Source: Phyllobacterium bourgognense
GTDB lineage: Bacteria > Pseudomonadota > Alphaproteobacteria > Rhizobiales > Rhizobiaceae
Length of the DNA stretch: 64,000 nt
Direction: 5' to 3'
Assembly: GCF_003337575.1 (NCBI RefSeq)
Contig: NZ_QPJM01000010.1
Coordinates: 1-64,000, forward strand
Of this stretch, positions 28,050 through 36,887 are shown piece after piece (the first letter of the stretch is position 1; each line of letters begins with the position of its first letter). The notes beneath the pieces were generated by a model, which was not told the origin of the DNA, did no database searches, and saw nothing but the letters and a program-made list of their open reading frames with translations. The position numbers and the translations under genes are program-made.

Positions 28050-28546
28050 CAGACTTTCCTTTCGCCGCTTGCAGGTGCCATGGCTGCCGTCTTCATCAAT
28101 TCGCGTGCGCGTTTCACCGCTTTGAGAATACGCATATGCGTTCCGCAACGGCACAGATTGGGTTCAAGCGTCGTCTGGATTTCTGCATCGCTCGCATCGG
28201 GCTTCGATTGCAGCAATGCCTGGGCCCGCATCATCATCCCGGGAATACAGTAGCCGCATTGCGCAGCCTGCTCCTCGATAAACGCCTGTTGCATCGGGCC
28301 AGGACTGTCGATGGTACCGAGGCCCTCCACAGTCTTGATCTCCCGTCCCTCAAGCAAGAGGATCGGTGTCAGGCAGGAGAAAATTGCCTTTCCGTCTACC
28401 ATCACAGTGCAGGCGCCACATTGCCCCAGACCACAGCCGAACTTGGCAGCGTTAAGTTCGAGGTCGTTGCGCAAGACATAGAGCAGCGGCGTCGCGGGAT
28501 CGGCATCCACTTCGTGCGTGCTGCCATTGACGTTGAGTTTCATCAC
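28049..28546 (-). CDS. 2Fe-2S subunit of molybdenum hydroxylase
   Basis: A 165-residue iron-sulfur subunit that binds two [2Fe-2S] clusters and passes electrons from the molybdenum site to the cytochrome. The plant-type cluster motif is CGLGQCGACTVMVDGKAIFSC (about residues 38-58, split here for length) and the second is the C-terminal C..C pattern CGYCIPGMMM and LCRCGTHMRI. It has no signal peptide and is likely carried by the Tat signal of its partner. Start overlaps the cytochrome gene stop (ATGA), so it is translationally coupled. Confidence 0.94.
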   Translation of the reverse strand: MMKLNVNGSTHEVDADPATPLLYVLRNDLELNAAKFGCGLGQCGACTVMVDGKAIFSCLTPILLLEGREIKTVEGLGTIDSPGPMQQAFIEEQAAQCGYCIPGMMMRAQALLQSKPDASDAEIQTTLEPNLCRCGTHMRILKAVKRARELMKTAAMAPASGERKV

Positions 28547-29919
28547 TGATCCTCCGCTCCTATGTTGCTGGGGCCGCGCTCGATGCCGTCGGAGGGCCGG
28601 ACGCTGACATGGTATTTACCGGTTCTGGTATCGGCTGCACGCTGGACGACATCGCCCCACGGTGCCTGGTCGGTAAAGTGCTGGCGCAGATAGCCAAGCA
28701 GATCGTTCAGCTGATCGTTTGTCAGCACATCGGCGAATCCTGGCATGATAGCGCTGGTGCGGCCACTTGCTGCTGGAAGACCGTAGAGCACCATATTGAT
28801 GGCGTTTTGCGCATCTGGTGCATGCACCGTGGAGCTGAGCCGCAGATCAAGTCCGCCGAAAGGCTGCGGCCGGCCGTTTTCATGGCAAGCGGCGCAGGCA
28901 GCCTGATAGATCGCAGCACCCTTTCCGCCTAACGCCGATTGATCATTGCCTATCGCAGACGTGATCGGGCCCGATTTTATCTCTTGCAGGAGTTGTTCTG
29001 ACTTGGCGCGTCGCTCCGCCGAAGGTTCGCCCACGATTGATGCGATGTAGGTTGCCATTGCACGAATATCGCTGTCAGGCAGCAGCCCAAGATTTCCGGT
29101 AACTTCACTCATGGGGCCATTAGCGACGCCGTGATCCGGATGCCAGCCCTGCCGCAGATAGGTGTACAGGCCCTCCTCGTCCCAAACCACAGGAGCGGGC
29201 GATGATCCATCAAGCGCGAAAGCACTCCAACCCTCGGCTTCGCCACCCGCTAGGTGCAGTGATGCTTTTTCGGCACCGAGCGTGTTGCGCGGCGTGTGGC
29301 ACGCACCACAATGGCCCAGACCATCGACCAGATAGGCACCGCGGTTCCATTCCTCACTTTGGCTCGCATCGGGTTGATAAGCGCCGTCCCTGAAGAACAG
29401 CATCTTCCAGCCAGCCAGAACCAGACGCACGTTCAAGGGGAAAGGCAGCTCGTTCGGTGGCGGCGTGGCTTTCACTGGCTGACGTGTCATCAGGAAGGCA
29501 TATAGGGCACGGTTGTCGTCATCCGAGACATTGGTGAAGTGATCATAAGGGAACGCGGGATAAAGATGCTCGCCCTTACGACCAACTCCATCCCGCATGG
29601 CCCGCTGAAAAGCCGCTTCCGACCATGTTCCTATGCCGGTCTCCGCGTCGGGTGTGATGTTGCTGGAATGGATCGTCCCGAAGGGGGTCGGAATGGTCAG
29701 CCCACCGGCAAAGGATTTTCCGCCGGGATTGGTATGGCAAGCCGTGCAATTGCCGACGGCGGCGAGTTTCGCCCCATGCTCAATCAAGGCCTGGTCGAAG
29801 GATGCACGTTCTGGCGGTTTGATTGGAGCAATTTCCGGCTTCCACGCGTAAACAAAAGCGCCCGCAACACCGACAACAATCAGCACTCCAAGACCGGTAA
29901 GAAAACGACCGAATTTCAC
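28543..29919 (-). CDS. Triheme cytochrome c electron acceptor subunit
   Basis: A 458-residue membrane-anchored c-type cytochrome with three CXXCH heme sites: CTACH near residue 58, CGACH near 205 and CAACH near 338. One N-terminal hydrophobic helix (LTGLGVLIVVGVAGAFVYAW) anchors it in the periplasm. This is the alcohol/aldehyde dehydrogenase cytochrome subunit architecture that delivers electrons to the quinone pool or terminal oxidase. I prefer the GTG at 29919 because AAGG lies seven bases upstream, over the TTG at 29925. It heads the operon. Its promoter lies in the 300-base gap shared with a DMT transporter gene. Confidence 0.9.
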   Translation of the reverse strand: MKFGRFLTGLGVLIVVGVAGAFVYAWKPEIAPIKPPERASFDQALIEHGAKLAAVGNCTACHTNPGGKSFAGGLTIPTPFGTIHSSNITPDAETGIGTWSEAAFQRAMRDGVGRKGEHLYPAFPYDHFTNVSDDDNRALYAFLMTRQPVKATPPPNELPFPLNVRLVLAGWKMLFFRDGAYQPDASQSEEWNRGAYLVDGLGHCGACHTPRNTLGAEKASLHLAGGEAEGWSAFALDGSSPAPVVWDEEGLYTYLRQGWHPDHGVANGPMSEVTGNLGLLPDSDIRAMATYIASIVGEPSAERRAKSEQLLQEIKSGPITSAIGNDQSALGGKGAAIYQAACAACHENGRPQPFGGLDLRLSSTVHAPDAQNAINMVLYGLPAASGRTSAIMPGFADVLTNDQLNDLLGYLRQHFTDQAPWGDVVQRAADTRTGKYHVSVRPSDGIERGPSNIGAEDQ

Positions 29920-30107
29920 AGGCAATCCTTGGAATCAAACGTCCAACCATCGGGCCGGGATACTCGGCGCGTGCAAAAGTTGGCGAGAACTTAGAACGAA
30001 TCCAATGTTAGATATATCAGCAACTTGGGTCAATTGAGCCGGGGCGCAATGCAATCAAGATTGTGTGATCGTTATACAAACTACATAAGCCGTTACTTAC
30101 GCAACAG

Positions 30108-30125
30108 CTGACATCACCGTGTCAG
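30108..30125. promoter_or_regulatory. Dyad upstream of DMT transporter
   Basis: CTGACA, six bases, TGTCAG: a perfect 6+6 inverted repeat in the 300-base gap between the cytochrome and DMT transporter genes. The rest of the gap (29926-30220) is A/T-richer with no gene or other clear element. The dyad may be an operator for either divergent unit; a six-base arm is short enough to be chance. Confidence 0.25.
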
Positions 30126-30220
30126 TAGCATCTCAATTTTGGCTTTCGAAGCCTTGCCATCTCGCGCAACAGCGGCGCTAGATCACGCATGTATCCGTTG
30201 TTCGAACAGTCAAGGCAATC

Positions 30221-31114
30221 ATGAAGCCATCGGCTTATCAACTGGGACTGATTTTCGTAACCGGCTCGGCCATTGCATGGAGCCTCGCGGGTCTGTTCAC
30301 GCGCGTCATCCCGCAGGACAATTGGACCATCCTTGCATGGCGCGGGATTTTCGGTTCGCTCGGCAGAGCGACGGTGATGGTCTTTACCGAGCGCGGCCGG
30401 TTCTGGGCGAGCTTCCGCGACATGGGCCGGGCTGGCTGGCTTTTCGTTGGCATTTCCGCGCTCGGCATGATGTTTTTCATCAGTGCCTTGAAGAAAACCA
30501 CCGTAGCGCATGTCGCTGTCATCTATGCCACCATCCCGTTTGTGGCCGCAATTCTTGGCTGGTTCGTTCTCGGCGAAAGATCGACCTGGAGCGCCATTCT
30601 CGCCAGCATCGCTGCTGCGACCGGGGTCTCGCTTATGGTTGGTTTCAGCCTCGAAGGTGCTATCTTCGGCGATGCTCTCGCCTTTGGCATGACACTGTGT
30701 ATGGCGGTGCTGATGATCATTGTCCGCCGTTCGCCGGATGTTTCTGTCATGCCCGCTGCCTGTCTGTCGGCTCTCGTCAGTTCCCTCGTCTGCTGGCCGC
30801 TCGGCGATCCGCTTGGCGTTACGGCCCATGATCTGATGCTCATTGCGCTTTTCGGCATATTGGTTTCTGCCGTGGGCCTTGCCCTCTTCACCCTTGGGGC
30901 AAAGCTCCTTCCACCGATCGAAACGGCGCTGATCGGTTCCCTTGATGCCCCCTTGGCGCCATTCTGGGTCTGGCTCGTATTCAACGAAGTGCCAAGCAAG
31001 AGTACAGTGTTTGGTGGATCGATCGTTTTCGCTGCTGTGATCGTTCATGTGATTTCCGGCGCATCGCGAAAGGCCAAAGCGCAACGCCTGGTTCAACAAA
31101 ATAATGTATCGTGA
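30221..31114 (+). CDS. DMT-superfamily (EamA) transporter
   Basis: A 297-residue protein with about ten membrane helices in two EamA halves (about 6-140 and 150-285). EamA transporters export amino acids, metabolites or drugs, or import others; the substrate is unknown. The ATG has AAGG seven bases upstream. It is divergent from the molybdenum hydroxylase operon and followed by an MBL-fold hydrolase 80 bases on, without an obvious shared pathway. Confidence 0.87.
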   Translation: MKPSAYQLGLIFVTGSAIAWSLAGLFTRVIPQDNWTILAWRGIFGSLGRATVMVFTERGRFWASFRDMGRAGWLFVGISALGMMFFISALKKTTVAHVAVIYATIPFVAAILGWFVLGERSTWSAILASIAAATGVSLMVGFSLEGAIFGDALAFGMTLCMAVLMIIVRRSPDVSVMPAACLSALVSSLVCWPLGDPLGVTAHDLMLIALFGILVSAVGLALFTLGAKLLPPIETALIGSLDAPLAPFWVWLVFNEVPSKSTVFGGSIVFAAVIVHVISGASRKAKAQRLVQQNNVS

Positions 31115-31194
31115 CCCAATCTTTACGCTGATTGACAAGCTGAACCAAAAGCGGCGAGAATCGTGTCGAGCTCAAGCTCGGGGGACGCGCGAAA

Positions 31195-32085
31195 ATGTTG
31201 GAAGCCGCCATAAAACCGGACGTTCAAGCATTCTTCGACAAACGAACGAATTCCGTCCAGTACGTAGTTGCAGATCCCGTGACCCGGCATTGTGCAATCA
31301 TCGACTCGATTCTGGATTTCGACGAAAAGTCCGGATCAACGGCACCCGTCAACGCCGACCGAATATTGGAGTTCGTTGACGCCAATAGCTTGAAGGTCGA
31401 GTGGATACTGGAGACCCACCCGCACGCCGACCATTTTTCGGCAGCCGACTACTTGCGAACGAAAACAGGCGCAACGACCGCTATCGGTAGGCATATCGTC
31501 GAGGTTCAGGCCCTGTGGAAACGATTCTACAATTGGCCGGATTTCCCGGCAGACGGATCGCAATGGGACCATCTATTCAACGCCGGAGACTATTTCAGTA
31601 TTGGGAAGCTGACCGGGGCCGTGATGTTCTCACCGGGCCATACCCTTGCGTCGGTTACGTATGTTATTGGCGATTCCGCCTTCATTCACGATACAATGTT
31701 CATGCCGGACGGCGGAACCGCCCGCTGTGACTTTCCCGGAGGGAGCGCTGAACACTTATGGCAGTCCATTGAATCGATTCTTGCGCTCCCGGACGACACC
31801 AGGGTCTTTGTCGGTCACGATTATCAACCCGGCGGGCGCGAACCTCTGTGGGAAAGCACTGTGGGCGACCAGAAGCGCCACAATATCCACGTCTCCCAAT
31901 GCAATTCCCAAGCTGAGTTCGTGGCAATGAGACAAGCCCGCGACAAGACGCTGCCCATGCCCAGACTTATTCTGGCAGCCTTGCAGGTCAACATGAATGG
32001 TGGTCGGCTGCCTGAACCAGAAGCGAACGGTGAACGTTTTCTGAAAATACCCCTGAATGCCCTCGGCGACGCGAAATGGGATTGA
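31195..32085 (+). CDS. MBL-fold metallohydrolase, persulfide dioxygenase-like
   Basis: A 296-residue metallo-beta-lactamase fold protein. The metal motif HPHADHFSAADYL (near residues 75-87) is the HxHxDH signature, with further ligands in SPGHTLASVTYVIGD and FVGHDYQPGG. The insert and the C-terminal region resemble Blh/persulfide dioxygenases (ETHE1-like) that handle glutathione persulfide, rather than glyoxalase II, but I cannot prove the substrate. The gene stands ahead of the XRE-cupin regulator with nested dyads between them. No sulfur-metabolism partner is adjacent. Confidence 0.82.
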   Translation: MLEAAIKPDVQAFFDKRTNSVQYVVADPVTRHCAIIDSILDFDEKSGSTAPVNADRILEFVDANSLKVEWILETHPHADHFSAADYLRTKTGATTAIGRHIVEVQALWKRFYNWPDFPADGSQWDHLFNAGDYFSIGKLTGAVMFSPGHTLASVTYVIGDSAFIHDTMFMPDGGTARCDFPGGSAEHLWQSIESILALPDDTRVFVGHDYQPGGREPLWESTVGDQKRHNIHVSQCNSQAEFVAMRQARDKTLPMPRLILAALQVNMNGGRLPEPEANGERFLKIPLNALGDAKWD

Positions 32086-32097
32086 CCTTGCATTGTC

Positions 32098-32169
32098 AGG
32101 TTATGAGCGCCAAGGTATGCGAGGTCGTGCACTCTAAATCTGCTGGCCAGATTTACGAATTCATAACCT
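32098..32169. promoter_or_regulatory. Nested dyads upstream of XRE-cupin regulator
   Basis: An outer pair, AGGTTATGA (32098-32106) and TCATAACCT (32161-32169), encloses a perfect inner dyad AAATCTG-CTGGC-CAGATTT (32136-32154). Together they could be overlapping operators for the regulator's own control or a structured leader after the MBL gene. No T run follows, so a terminator is less likely. Confidence 0.4.
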
Positions 32170-32198
32170 AATGACCAGCTGACAGGTCACGGCAAGGC

Positions 32199-32807
32199 AT
32201 GAACAAGATTGAACTCGGCAAACAGCCCAACGGTATCACTGAGACCAATCCGGCTCGGCTTGGCATCCGGCTGAAACTGGCACGGCAGACACGCGGCCTT
32301 ACACTGAAGGCTCTCTCCGAAGCCGCCAATTGTTCAGAAAGCCTCCTGTCCAAGATCGAGAACGGCAAGGCATCGCCTTCCCTGCCCATGCTGCACCGAT
32401 TGGTCCAGGTTCTCGAAACCAATATTGGGTGGATGTTTGAAGAGTCGGACGGCGAGGAAGGCATCGTCTTTCGCGCCGGCGCAAGACCACTGATCGCGCT
32501 TGATCCTTTACGGCGCGGTGAAGGCATCTCGCTGGAGCGCATCATACCCTATTCGCCTGGGCACCTTCTCCAGTGCAACATCCATCATATCGAGAAGGAT
32601 GGAGCCAGCGCCGGTCCAATTCAGCACGCAGGCGAAGAAGTGGGCTACATCCTCGCCGGCGAAGTCGAACTCACAGTCGGTGAAAAACAGTTTGAGCTCA
32701 AAGAGGGCGACGCGTTCGTCTTCAACTCCGATCTGCCCCATTCCTACCGGAACACGGGCAACAAGCGCGCAAGTATCTTTTGGGTCAACACTCCGCCGAC
32801 ATTCTAA
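32199..32807 (+). CDS. XRE-family regulator with C-terminal cupin
   Basis: A 202-residue repressor/activator with an N-terminal helix-turn-helix (about 22-77: LGIRLKLARQTRGLTLKALSE, then SLLSKIENGKASPSLPMLHRL) and a C-terminal cupin (about 115-195, with GEEVGYILAGEVELTVGE and GDAFVFNSDLPHSYRNTG). The family (PuuR-like) senses a small ligand such as an amine, amino acid or sugar derivative through the cupin. It lies directly upstream of a catabolic ABC operon whose promoter has a perfect dyad between -35 and -10, and is the obvious candidate to bind it. The ATG has AAGG upstream. Confidence 0.9.
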   Translation: MNKIELGKQPNGITETNPARLGIRLKLARQTRGLTLKALSEAANCSESLLSKIENGKASPSLPMLHRLVQVLETNIGWMFEESDGEEGIVFRAGARPLIALDPLRRGEGISLERIIPYSPGHLLQCNIHHIEKDGASAGPIQHAGEEVGYILAGEVELTVGEKQFELKEGDAFVFNSDLPHSYRNTGNKRASIFWVNTPPTF

Positions 32808-32829
32808 GGCCAAGAGCCTTTCAATTTAC

Positions 32830-32858
32830 TTGACATGCATTCAAGTCTCTTGAATTAT
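32830..32858 (+). promoter_or_regulatory. Sigma-70-type promoter with spacer operator dyad
   Basis: TTGACA (32830-32835), a 17-base spacer and AATTAT (32853-32858) make a good housekeeping promoter for the ABC operon. The spacer holds ATTCAAG-TCT-CTTGAAT (32839-32855), a perfect 7+3+7 dyad overlapping the -10. A protein bound here would block RNA polymerase, so this is a likely repressor site, most simply for the adjacent XRE-cupin regulator. Confidence 0.65.
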
Positions 32859-32924
32859 GGTTTGGCGTTCAGTTTTTATGAGGCCCTCACATGGGTAATT
32901 CATCAAATAAAAAGGGGAATCGGG

Positions 32925-33863
32925 ATGCGTCTTACCAAAATACTTTCGGGCTGCGCTGCAGCCATCGCCATGTCTCTTGTTGTTGGCTCGTCCGCCTGGG
33001 CCGATACGTTTGCGCTGGTCACGATCAACCAGCAGGCGCTTTTCTTCAACCAGATCAATGAAGGCGCCCAGAAAGCGGCCGATGCCGCCGGCGCCAAACT
33101 GGTTATCTTCAACGCCAACAATGTTCCAAGCGCCCAGAATGACGCCATGGAGAATTATATCACCCAGAAGGTCGACGGCATTATCCTGGTTGCGATCGAT
33201 GTGAATGGCGTCAAGCCTGCAATCACTGCTGCCAAAGCTGCCGGCATCCCGGTCATTGCTATCGATGCGCAGATTCCCGACGGCGACAACATCGCCTTTG
33301 TCGGTGTCGACAACACCAAGGCGGGCGAAGACATCGGCAAGTTCTATGCTGACTACGTCAAGTCCAACTTGTCGGGAACTGCCAAGATCGGCGTGATTGG
33401 CGCGCTCAATTCGTTCATTCAGAACCAGCGTCTGGACGGCTTCAAGAAGGCTGTTGCGGACAGTGGCCAGAAGATAACTTTCCTCGATACGGTCGATGGC
33501 CAAAACGTTCAGGATGTGGCTCTGACCGCCGCCGAAAACCTGATGACCGCCAATCCTGACATGACGACGCTTTATGCGACGGGTGAGCCTGCGCTGGTCG
33601 GTGCCGTTTCGGCCGTCACGAGCCAGGGCCGGACTGGAGACGTCAAGGTATTCGGTTGGGACCTCACCAAGCAGGCCGTTGAAGGCATCGATGCCGGCTG
33701 GGTCACAGCTGTTGTTCAGCAGGACCCCGCCGGTGAAGGCAAGGCTGCCATCGAGGCATTGACCAAGCTGAAGAAGGGCGAAAAAATCGAGCCCATCATC
33801 AACGTGCCGGTGACAATCGTTACGAAGGACAACGTCGACCAGTTCCGCGGCATGTTCAAGTAG
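32925..33863 (+). CDS. Sugar-type ABC transporter periplasmic binding protein
   Basis: A 312-residue periplasmic binding protein of the ribose/D-galactose class (Peripla_BP_4). Residues 1-26 are a signal peptide ending SSAWA before DTFALVTINQQALFFNQINEG; the fold then shows two lobes with VDGIILVAIDVNGVKPAI and VIAIDAQIPDGDNIAFVGVDN. It captures substrate for the ATPase and permease encoded downstream. The ATG at 32925 has a GGGG run upstream and follows a strong promoter; the frame opens further up but runs through the promoter. Ligand unknown: the operon's hydrolases hint at something with amide or ester bonds rather than a simple sugar. Confidence 0.93.
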   Translation: MRLTKILSGCAAAIAMSLVVGSSAWADTFALVTINQQALFFNQINEGAQKAADAAGAKLVIFNANNVPSAQNDAMENYITQKVDGIILVAIDVNGVKPAITAAKAAGIPVIAIDAQIPDGDNIAFVGVDNTKAGEDIGKFYADYVKSNLSGTAKIGVIGALNSFIQNQRLDGFKKAVADSGQKITFLDTVDGQNVQDVALTAAENLMTANPDMTTLYATGEPALVGAVSAVTSQGRTGDVKVFGWDLTKQAVEGIDAGWVTAVVQQDPAGEGKAAIEALTKLKKGEKIEPIINVPVTIVTKDNVDQFRGMFK

Positions 33864-33877
33864 AACAAGTGCTGCAA

Positions 33878-33902
33878 GGGCGCGGCCGCACATGCCGCGC
33901 CC
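33878..33902 (+). terminator. Stem-loop after binding-protein gene
   Basis: A perfect 9-bp, all-GC stem (GGGCGCGGC / GCCGCGCCC) with a 7-base loop lies 15 bases after the binding-protein stop and 35 bases before the ATPase start. It has no T run. Such hairpins commonly protect the 3' end of binding-protein mRNA and lower downstream expression, matching the need for excess binding protein. Confidence 0.75.
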
Positions 33903-33936
33903 AATCCTGTCGTCATTTTAACCCAATGGTATTGCG

Positions 33937-34740
33937 ATGAACGATATTGGCAATGAAACCTACCGGGTCCGCATGACCGGCATATTCAAGCGGTACAATA
34001 CGATCCAGACACTCGACAATGTATCGTTGAGCCTGAAGCCTGGTGAAGTGCTCGGTCTCGTCGGCGACAATGGCGCTGGCAAATCGACCCTGAGCAAAGT
34101 CCTGTCCGGAGCAGTCATACCGGACGCAGGAACCATCGAGATCGACGGCAAGACCGTGTCTTTTTCCTCGCCCGCCGACGCAAGATCAGAACATGTGGAG
34201 ATGGTTTATCAGGACCTTTCCCTGTGCGATACCGTCGATGTGGCGGGTAACATTTTCCTTGGAAGGGAACCGAGACGCCGGATATTGGGCATGCCCTTTC
34301 TCGACAAAAGGCGGATGCACGATGAAGCTCGCGCCATGCTCGACCGGCTTGGCATCGTCATTGCCGATACGGGTTTGAAGGTCGAAAATCTCTCCGGCGG
34401 CCAGCGTCAATCCATCGCCATCGGCCGCGCGGCTTCCTTCGAACCTTCCGTCCTCATCATGGACGAACCAACCGCAGCCCTCGCGGTCGCGGAGGTCGAG
34501 GCAGTTCTTGATCTTATTCGTGCTGTCAGCGCCCGCGGCGTCAGCGTGATCCTGATCACCCACCGTCTGCAGGATCTGTTCCTGGTTTGCGACCGCATTC
34601 AGGTTATGTACGAGGGCCGCAATGTCGCCGAAAGACGCATTGAAGACACCAGCATCGAAGACGTCGTGAACCTCATTGTCGGGCGCAAATTCCAGGCTCG
34701 TTCGGCGCGCCGCAGCGAAGAAAATGGAGCACGGCCATGA
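33937..34740 (+). CDS. Sugar-type ABC transporter ATP-binding protein
   Basis: A 267-residue single ATPase domain. Walker A is GDNGAGKST (about residues 46-54), the signature is ENLSGGQRQSIAIGRA, Walker B is VLIMDEPTAALAV, and the switch histidine is in ITHRLQDL. It is a single-domain ATPase, unlike the duplicated ATPases of ribose and xylose importers, so it would act as a homodimer with the permease. Its stop overlaps the permease start by four bases (34737-34740). Confidence 0.93.
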   Translation: MNDIGNETYRVRMTGIFKRYNTIQTLDNVSLSLKPGEVLGLVGDNGAGKSTLSKVLSGAVIPDAGTIEIDGKTVSFSSPADARSEHVEMVYQDLSLCDTVDVAGNIFLGREPRRRILGMPFLDKRRMHDEARAMLDRLGIVIADTGLKVENLSGGQRQSIAIGRAASFEPSVLIMDEPTAALAVAEVEAVLDLIRAVSARGVSVILITHRLQDLFLVCDRIQVMYEGRNVAERRIEDTSIEDVVNLIVGRKFQARSARRSEENGARP

Positions 34741-35765
34741 GCAACCCATCGACTTCAAGCAACGATGCGCTGCATCCAGCCGCCGCTCAAACGCGCGTAC
34801 GAAAAAGCACGCTGCACGATCGTTTCATGGCCAACGGCAGCGTTGTTTCGATAGCCATCTTCTTTCTCGTCGTGTGCCTGTTGTTCTCCGGCATCACCGA
34901 CGCCTTTCTAACGGCGCCGAATCTCCTCAACATCGTCAGGCAATCGGCGCCGCTGCTGATCGTCGCTGCCGCGATGACCTTCGTAATCACCACGGGGGGT
35001 ATCGACCTTTCGGTCGGTTCCGTACTCGCGCTGGTCGCCACCCTGTCGGCGGTAACATTGCAGGCCGGTCTACCTTGGCCACTGGTTATCATCGCTATGC
35101 TGCTGCTCGGCGCTGCCATTGGTGCAATCCAAGGCTTCTTCATCGCCTATGAGCGCATACCTGCCTTCATCGTCACGCTGGCCGGGCTGTCTGTCATCCG
35201 CGGCATAGCTCTGCTTATCACTGGCGGCTATTCCATTCCGGTCGAAGCAACAAGCCCCTTCACGGTCATCGGCCGCGCCTGGTTTCTCGGTGTGCCCGTC
35301 CCCGCGCTGATTGCCCTCGTCGTGCTTGTTGTCGCGTATCTCGTCTTCAACGAAACCCGCTTCGGCCGCTACGTGACCGGCATTGGTGCGAACGCCGAGG
35401 CTGTACGCCGCGCCGGTGTCGATACGCGGCTGACAACGTTGATGGTTTATGTCCTCTCGAGCACGGCAGCGGCAGCTGCTGGTATCATCCTCGCCGCCCG
35501 CCTCGGCTCTGGTTCGTCCAATGCCGGACAAGGCTTTGAGCTGGAAGTGATTGCCGCCGTCGTGCTTGGCGGTACCAGTCTTTTCGGTGGCCGGGGCACG
35601 CTGATTGGCACCGTGCTTGGAGCCTTGACCGTGGCCGTTATCGGCAATGGCCTCATCCTTGCGCACATGTCGCCATTCTTCACGCCCATCGTCACCGGCA
35701 CGATCATTTTGGTTGCGATCTGGCTGAACTTCCGGCTGTTTCGCGGCGCGATCCGGAGCAGATGA
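34737..35765 (+). CDS. Sugar-type ABC transporter permease
   Basis: A 342-residue permease of the ribose/RbsC class with about nine to ten helices. The conserved ITTGGIDLSVGSVLALVATLSAV stretch (about 86-108) and the VLGGTSLFGGRGTLIGTVLGAL stretch (about 277-298) are family marks. Its stop TGA is directly followed by the ATG of the phosphotriesterase-family gene, so all belong to one transcript. Confidence 0.93.
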   Translation: MSNPSTSSNDALHPAAAQTRVRKSTLHDRFMANGSVVSIAIFFLVVCLLFSGITDAFLTAPNLLNIVRQSAPLLIVAAAMTFVITTGGIDLSVGSVLALVATLSAVTLQAGLPWPLVIIAMLLLGAAIGAIQGFFIAYERIPAFIVTLAGLSVIRGIALLITGGYSIPVEATSPFTVIGRAWFLGVPVPALIALVVLVVAYLVFNETRFGRYVTGIGANAEAVRRAGVDTRLTTLMVYVLSSTAAAAAGIILAARLGSGSSNAGQGFELEVIAAVVLGGTSLFGGRGTLIGTVLGALTVAVIGNGLILAHMSPFFTPIVTGTIILVAIWLNFRLFRGAIRSR

Positions 35766-36857
35766 ATGACCGGCCTCGACTTTCAGAACAATGAACGCGG
35801 ACGTGCGCCAATCGGGATCAAGTCCGGAACCGTGATGACCGTTCAGGGGCCGCTGCCTGTCGGTGAAATGGGCGTTACCCTGATGCATGAGCATATTCTG
35901 CTGGATGGAGCGACAACCTGGAAATGCCCGTGCCATCCCGACGAATTGGCCATCGCGGATCAGCCCGTATCGATCGAGATCATCGGCGAGTTGCGCATGA
36001 ACCCATACATGAATCGTGACAACGTTTCCTTGGATGATACGGACCTTGCGCTTTCCGAACTCAAGCGCTTTCAGGCGCTCGGTGGCCACACCGTCGTCGA
36101 TCCCACCAACATCGGCATCGGCCGCGATCCGGTGAAGTTGCGGCGTATCTCGCGGATGGCCAATCTGAAGATTGTCATGGGCTCCGGGTTCTATCTGCAA
36201 CACACCCATCCCGAATGGCTGAAAGATATGGATGTCGATGCGGTGACGGAATTTCTGGTCAACGATGTTGGCGGCGGCGATACGCAACCCGAGATCATGC
36301 CGGGAATCATCGGTGAAGTTGGCGTTAGCAAGGACTTCACATCGGAAGAGCGCAAGTCCCTGCGTGCCTCGGCGCGTGCGTCCCGTCTCACCGGCGTACC
36401 GCTATCGATCCATCTGCCAGGCTGGGAGCGTCTTGCCAATCAGGTGCTGGACATCGTCGAAGAAGAAGGCGCCGACCTTCGCCACACGATACTTTGCCAT
36501 ATGAACCCCAGTCACGAGGATCTGCCTTACCAGGCCGGGCTCGCCAAGCGTGGCGCGTTCCTCGAATACGATATGATCGGCATGGACTATTACTACGCCG
36601 ACCAGGATGCTCAGTCACCATCCGACGAACAGAACGCCCGTGCCATTCGCTCGCTCGTCGATATGGGTTTTGGCGACCGCGTCCTGTTGTCTCAGGACGT
36701 ATTCCTGAAGATGATGCTGACACGCTACGGCGGTTTCGGTTACGGCCATATTCTCAAGCACTTCGTGCCACGCCTCAAGCGCCATGGCGTTGATGCCGGA
36801 ACCATCGAGCGCATGCTTACAGACAACCCCAAATCCGTATTTTCTGCAGCGGCCTGA
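35766..36857 (+). CDS. Phosphotriesterase-family metallohydrolase
   Basis: A 363-residue TIM-barrel hydrolase of the phosphotriesterase/aryldialkylphosphatase family. The first metal motif is TLMHEHILLDG (HxH near residues 41-43), followed by GIIGEVGVSKDF (the bridging acidic or carbamylated position, here Glu), HLPGWERLANQV, HTILCHMNPSHED and the Asp of LLSQDVFLK. Characterised relatives are lactonases and phosphotriesterases, and many act on sugar lactones or unknown esters. It starts directly after the permease stop. In this operon it likely hydrolyses the imported compound or an intermediate, which is inference. Confidence 0.88.
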   Translation: MTGLDFQNNERGRAPIGIKSGTVMTVQGPLPVGEMGVTLMHEHILLDGATTWKCPCHPDELAIADQPVSIEIIGELRMNPYMNRDNVSLDDTDLALSELKRFQALGGHTVVDPTNIGIGRDPVKLRRISRMANLKIVMGSGFYLQHTHPEWLKDMDVDAVTEFLVNDVGGGDTQPEIMPGIIGEVGVSKDFTSEERKSLRASARASRLTGVPLSIHLPGWERLANQVLDIVEEEGADLRHTILCHMNPSHEDLPYQAGLAKRGAFLEYDMIGMDYYYADQDAQSPSDEQNARAIRSLVDMGFGDRVLLSQDVFLKMMLTRYGGFGYGHILKHFVPRLKRHGVDAGTIERMLTDNPKSVFSAAA

Positions 36858-36887
36858 TCGCTGCGTTTTGGTACCCAAGGAGTTTTC

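Noticed and set aside
30122-31138. A 338-codon minus-strand frame opposite the DMT transporter
   Set aside because: The translated sequence is hydrophilic low-complexity of the kind produced antisense to a membrane protein; no family features.
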